From the NCBI GenBank assembly GCA_024762915.1, contig JANTGL010000015.1, positions 1 to 17,915 on the forward strand: a stretch of DNA of 17,915 nucleotides. The letters run 5' to 3'. Source of the DNA: Bacteroidales bacterium. GTDB taxonomy: Bacteria > Bacteroidota > Bacteroidia > Bacteroidales > JAADGE01. Both the position numbers and the translations under genes were made by a program. This document shows, piece after piece, positions 15,589 to 17,915 of the stretch. Under the pieces are notes generated by a model that had not been told where the DNA came from, searched no databases, and was given only the letters and a program-made list of their open reading frames with translations. The stretch's first letter is position 1, and every line of letters starts with the position of its first letter.

Positions 15589-15893
15589 TTATTCGGACTT
15601 ATAAACGTTGTCCCTTCAGTTTTAATTAATTAGCCTACAGATGTTTTATTCTTATAAATTCTTGTCTGAATAGGCCGACTAAATATCAAGACATTTGTTG
15701 GCTAATTATTGAAACGTTCAAAAAAAACAGTCAACATACCGGCTTTGCACAAAAATCTACTTTTAGAATCCATTAAATCTTACTGAAAGAAAATCATATA
15801 TCGAAAGATGATAAATACACACAGAAGAATTAAAACTTTATTTTTTAAAAGATGATGAAAATATAGTATGTTATTAAAACAATTAAAATCTTC
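15589..15893. other. Intergenic region before mnmG
   Basis: About 305 bases without a supported gene. Open frames here are tiny (for example 10 codons from 15641). The region holds an imperfect inverted repeat at 15627-15708 and, at its right edge, the mnmG promoter box. I saw no DnaA box matching TTATNCACA, no tRNA and no strong terminator after the T9SS gene. An AT-rich stretch covers 15780-15893. Confidence 0.6.
15627..15708. repeat. Imperfect inverted repeat with 18-nt arms
   Basis: The left arm, 15627-15644, reads TAATTAGCCTACAGATGT; the right arm, 15691-15708, reads ACATTTGTTGGCTAATTA. They are complementary at 16 of 18 positions. The loop is 46 bases (15645-15690). Weaker pairing extends outward towards 15619 and 15715. 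It may be a structured RNA, a large terminator hairpin for the T9SS gene, or a remnant of a small non-autonomous element. It has no T-tract directly after the right arm, which speaks against a standard terminator. Confidence 0.5.
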
Positions 15894-15901
15894 TATATTT
15901 G
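15894..15901 (+). promoter_or_regulatory. Bacteroidota -7 promoter box of mnmG
   Basis: TATATTTG is an exact match to the Bacteroidota -7 element TAnnTTTG, 15 bases upstream of the mnmG ATG at 15917. No clear TTTG is seen at the -33 distance (around 15870 there is only TATGTTATT), so the upstream element is weak. Transcription would start at about 15906-15909, giving a leader of only about 10 bases. Confidence 0.6.
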
Positions 15902-15916
15902 CAAAAAATTCAGAGA

Positions 15917-17791
15917 ATGCTAAATACTTATGACCTTATTGTAGTCGGAGCCGGTCATGCCGGAAGTGAAGCTGCAGCAGCTGCTGCAAATATGGGATCA
16001 AAAACACTTTTGATAACCATGGATATGACGGCAATAGCCAAAATGTCGTGTAACCCGGCTATCGGAGGAATTGCTAAAGGCCAGATTGTCAGAGAAATAG
16101 ATGCATTGGGCGGATATACGGGAATTGTAACAGACTTAACAGCCATTCAATTCAGAATGCTTAATGTATCAAAAGGTCCTGCAATGTGGAGCCCGCGTGC
16201 CCAGTCCGATCGGCTGAAATTTTCTGCCGAATGGCGAAAGATGCTTGAAAAAACAGAAAACCTGTATTTTTGGCAAGATACTGTAAATGAACTGATAATT
16301 GAAAAGAACACAATTACGGGAGTCAAGACAAAGCTGGGAGTAAGTTTTAAGGCAAATGCCGTAATTTTAACAAACGGAACATTTTTAAACGGATTGATGC
16401 ATGTCGGAAAATCACAAATTGAAGGCGGCAGAGATTCTGACTCGGCATCTTACGGCTTATCCGACCAATTAAAAAAATACGGCATCCCGGTTTTAAGAAT
16501 GAAAACAGGGACACCGGCACGACTTGACGGAAGAACTATTAATTTTGACAAATTAAAGGAACAAAAAGGGGATGACAACAACACACTCTTTTCATATTTG
16601 CCGGATGTAAAAACACAGTTAAAACAAAGAAGCTGTTATATTGTTTATACCAACAAATCAACCCATGACACTTTAAAAAAGGGCTTTGAGTTTTCGCCCC
16701 TGTTTAACGGAATTATTGAAGGAACCGGACCGCGTTATTGTCCGAGTATTGAGGATAAACTCGTTACTTTTTCCGAAAAAGAATCTCATATGTTATTTCT
16801 TGAACCGGAAGGCGAAGAAACCATAGAATATTACCTTAACGGATTTTCGTCTTCCCTGCCTTTGGATGTTCAATATAATGCGATTCATAAAATGGAGGGT
16901 TTGGAAAATGTCGAAATTTTCAGACCGGGATATGCTATAGAATACGACTATTTTGACCCCACTTATTTGGACTTAAACCTCGAATCAAAAGTTATTAACA
17001 ATTTGTTCTTTGCAGGGCAAATAAACGGAACAACGGGTTATGAAGAAGCCGCTGCCCAAGGATTAACGGCAGGCGTAAACGCTCACTTAAAAATTAATGA
17101 AAAAGAGCCTTTTATATTGAAAAGAGATGAAGCATATATCGGTGTTCTTATTGATGATTTAGTAAATAAAGGTGTTGATGAACCGTATCGGATGTTTACT
17201 TCCAGAGCGGAGTATCGAATCCTGTTAAGGCAAGATAATGCCGATTTCAGATTAACCGAAAAGTCTTATAATATCGGATTGGCTTCCGAAGAGCGCTTTC
17301 AATTATTTAAATATAAAAAACAACATGTTACGGAAATAAAAAAATTGTTGAAAGAAACGAATATTGAACCCGAATTATTAAATCCGTTTTTGAAAAAACA
17401 AAACCTGTCTTTGATAAAACAGAAGGAGAGATTGATAAAAATTTTGTTGCGACCGCAAATAAAAATTAAGGACTTAATCCCGATTTCTAAAAAATTAACC
17501 GATTATGTTAAAAAAATTGAAAAAATTAAAGATGAAATTTTAAAGTCTGCGGAAATTCAATTAAAATATCAAAGTTATATAGACAGAGAAAAACAAACAG
17601 CGGAAAAATTAAAACGCTTGGAAAAACACAAAATACCGGAAAGCTTTGATTTTACAAAATTGCAATCTTTATCAACGGAAGCAACACAAAAATTGAATAA
17701 AATACGACCTGAAAATATCGGGCAAGCATCACGCATTCCCGGTGTTTCACCGGCAGACATCAGTGCATTGCTCGTTTATTTCGGAAGGTAA
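15917..17791 (+). CDS. mnmG: tRNA uridine-34 modification enzyme MnmG (GidA)
   Basis: MnmG works with MnmE to add a carboxymethylaminomethyl group at C5 of wobble uridine 34 in several tRNAs, using FAD, NADH and a folate-derived carbon. From the ATG at 15917 it is 624 residues, normal for the family. It has the FAD-binding GAGHAG (11-16), Cys45 in MSCNPAIGG, Cys275 in TGPRYCPSIEDK (equivalent to E. coli Cys47 and Cys277 by motif), LFFAGQINGTTGYEEAAAQG, and the C-terminal EPYRMFTSRAEYRILLRQDNAD and IPGVSPADISALLVY. The frame could open at a TTG at 15899, but that codon lies inside the promoter box and adds six residues foreign to the family. mnmG has its own promoter. It often lies near the replication origin in bacteria, in keeping with the parS sites here. 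Confidence 0.97.
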   Translation: MLNTYDLIVVGAGHAGSEAAAAAANMGSKTLLITMDMTAIAKMSCNPAIGGIAKGQIVREIDALGGYTGIVTDLTAIQFRMLNVSKGPAMWSPRAQSDRLKFSAEWRKMLEKTENLYFWQDTVNELIIEKNTITGVKTKLGVSFKANAVILTNGTFLNGLMHVGKSQIEGGRDSDSASYGLSDQLKKYGIPVLRMKTGTPARLDGRTINFDKLKEQKGDDNNTLFSYLPDVKTQLKQRSCYIVYTNKSTHDTLKKGFEFSPLFNGIIEGTGPRYCPSIEDKLVTFSEKESHMLFLEPEGEETIEYYLNGFSSSLPLDVQYNAIHKMEGLENVEIFRPGYAIEYDYFDPTYLDLNLESKVINNLFFAGQINGTTGYEEAAAQGLTAGVNAHLKINEKEPFILKRDEAYIGVLIDDLVNKGVDEPYRMFTSRAEYRILLRQDNADFRLTEKSYNIGLASEERFQLFKYKKQHVTEIKKLLKETNIEPELLNPFLKKQNLSLIKQKERLIKILLRPQIKIKDLIPISKKLTDYVKKIEKIKDEILKSAEIQLKYQSYIDREKQTAEKLKRLEKHKIPESFDFTKLQSLSTEATQKLNKIRPENIGQASRIPGVSPADISALLVYFGR

Positions 17792-17796
17792 AAGCA

Positions 17797-17818
17797 GAGA
17801 CTGTCTTGCGGCAGTCTT
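17797..17818 (+). terminator. Probable hairpin terminator after mnmG
   Basis: Five bases after the mnmG stop, AGACTGTC (17798-17805) pairs with GGCAGTCT (17810-17817) around a TTGC loop: eight pairs with one T-G wobble, plus a possible outer G-T pair. The sequence after it (TGTTACTTATAAAAA) is U-rich but not a clean T-tract, so it is a plausible but imperfect intrinsic terminator. Confidence 0.55.
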
Positions 17819-17896
17819 GTTACTTATAAAAATCGATAATCAATTTAAACTTTAATAAACCAAATACAACAGACTATATAACAAGAAATTAAAAAC

Positions 17897-17914
17897 ATGT
17901 TCCACGTGGAACAT
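17897..17914. other. parS-like ParB-binding site, copy 2
   Basis: The same 18-bp palindrome as at 12500-12517, ATGTTCCACGTGGAACAT, here downstream of mnmG at the very end of the window and in an otherwise AT-rich gap. Its leading ATG opens a short reading frame (MFHVEH) that runs off the window. By analogy with ybeY, that ATG is more likely part of parS than a true gene start. Confidence 0.85.
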
Positions 17915-17915
17915 A

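Noticed and set aside
15589..15893. Possible replication origin in the gap before mnmG
   Set aside because: Despite mnmG and parS nearby, I found no cluster of DnaA boxes (TTATNCACA) in this gap, so the origin itself is not supported here.

Overview
The window is an AT-rich stretch in which every supported gene lies on the + strand. It points to a member of the Bacteroidota, probably near Bacteroidales. The evidence is a secreted protein with a type IX secretion (T9SS) C-terminal sorting domain, DUF4175 and DUF4292 family proteins that belong to this phylum, a TAnnTTTG promoter box, starts without Shine-Dalgarno sequences, and RuvB, YbeY and NadA sequences of Bacteroidota type. The species cannot be named from the sequence alone.

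Positions 1-4482 hold a very tight run: nadA (NAD synthesis), an exported MORN-repeat protein, ruvB (Holliday-junction motor), a small nucleotidyltransferase of the minimal/AbiEii-like kind and an 80-residue partner. Junctions are a 1-base overlap, then gaps of 0, 1 and 4 bases. ruvB appears to start at TTG directly after the preceding stop codon. The last two genes look like a small accessory module of toxin-antitoxin-like layout.

Positions 4508-12446 are mainly cell-envelope genes: an NDP-sugar pyrophosphorylase with a short left-handed beta-helix tail, a TPR lipoprotein, a DUF4292 lipoprotein, an EnvC-like coiled-coil protein whose LytM domain has lost its zinc-binding histidines, and a 1108-residue DUF4175 membrane protein. 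The gap before the TPR gene carries two REP-like units and a near-perfect palindrome.

Positions 12447-17915 hold ybeY (16S rRNA maturation), a coupled gene pair (a membrane-anchored protein of unknown function and a secreted NlpC/P60-like, T9SS-sorted protein), and mnmG (gidA, tRNA wobble-uridine modification). Two identical 18-bp palindromes, ATGTTCCACGTGGAACAT, lie just before ybeY and just after mnmG. They match the known parS (ParB-binding) pattern, and with mnmG nearby they suggest the window is close to the chromosome origin. The most notable points are the parS pair, the nucleotidyltransferase module, the REP units, the zero-gap TTG start of ruvB, and the secreted-protein pair lodged between ybeY and mnmG. 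I found no transposase, CRISPR array, tRNA or rRNA, and no clearly new defence system.
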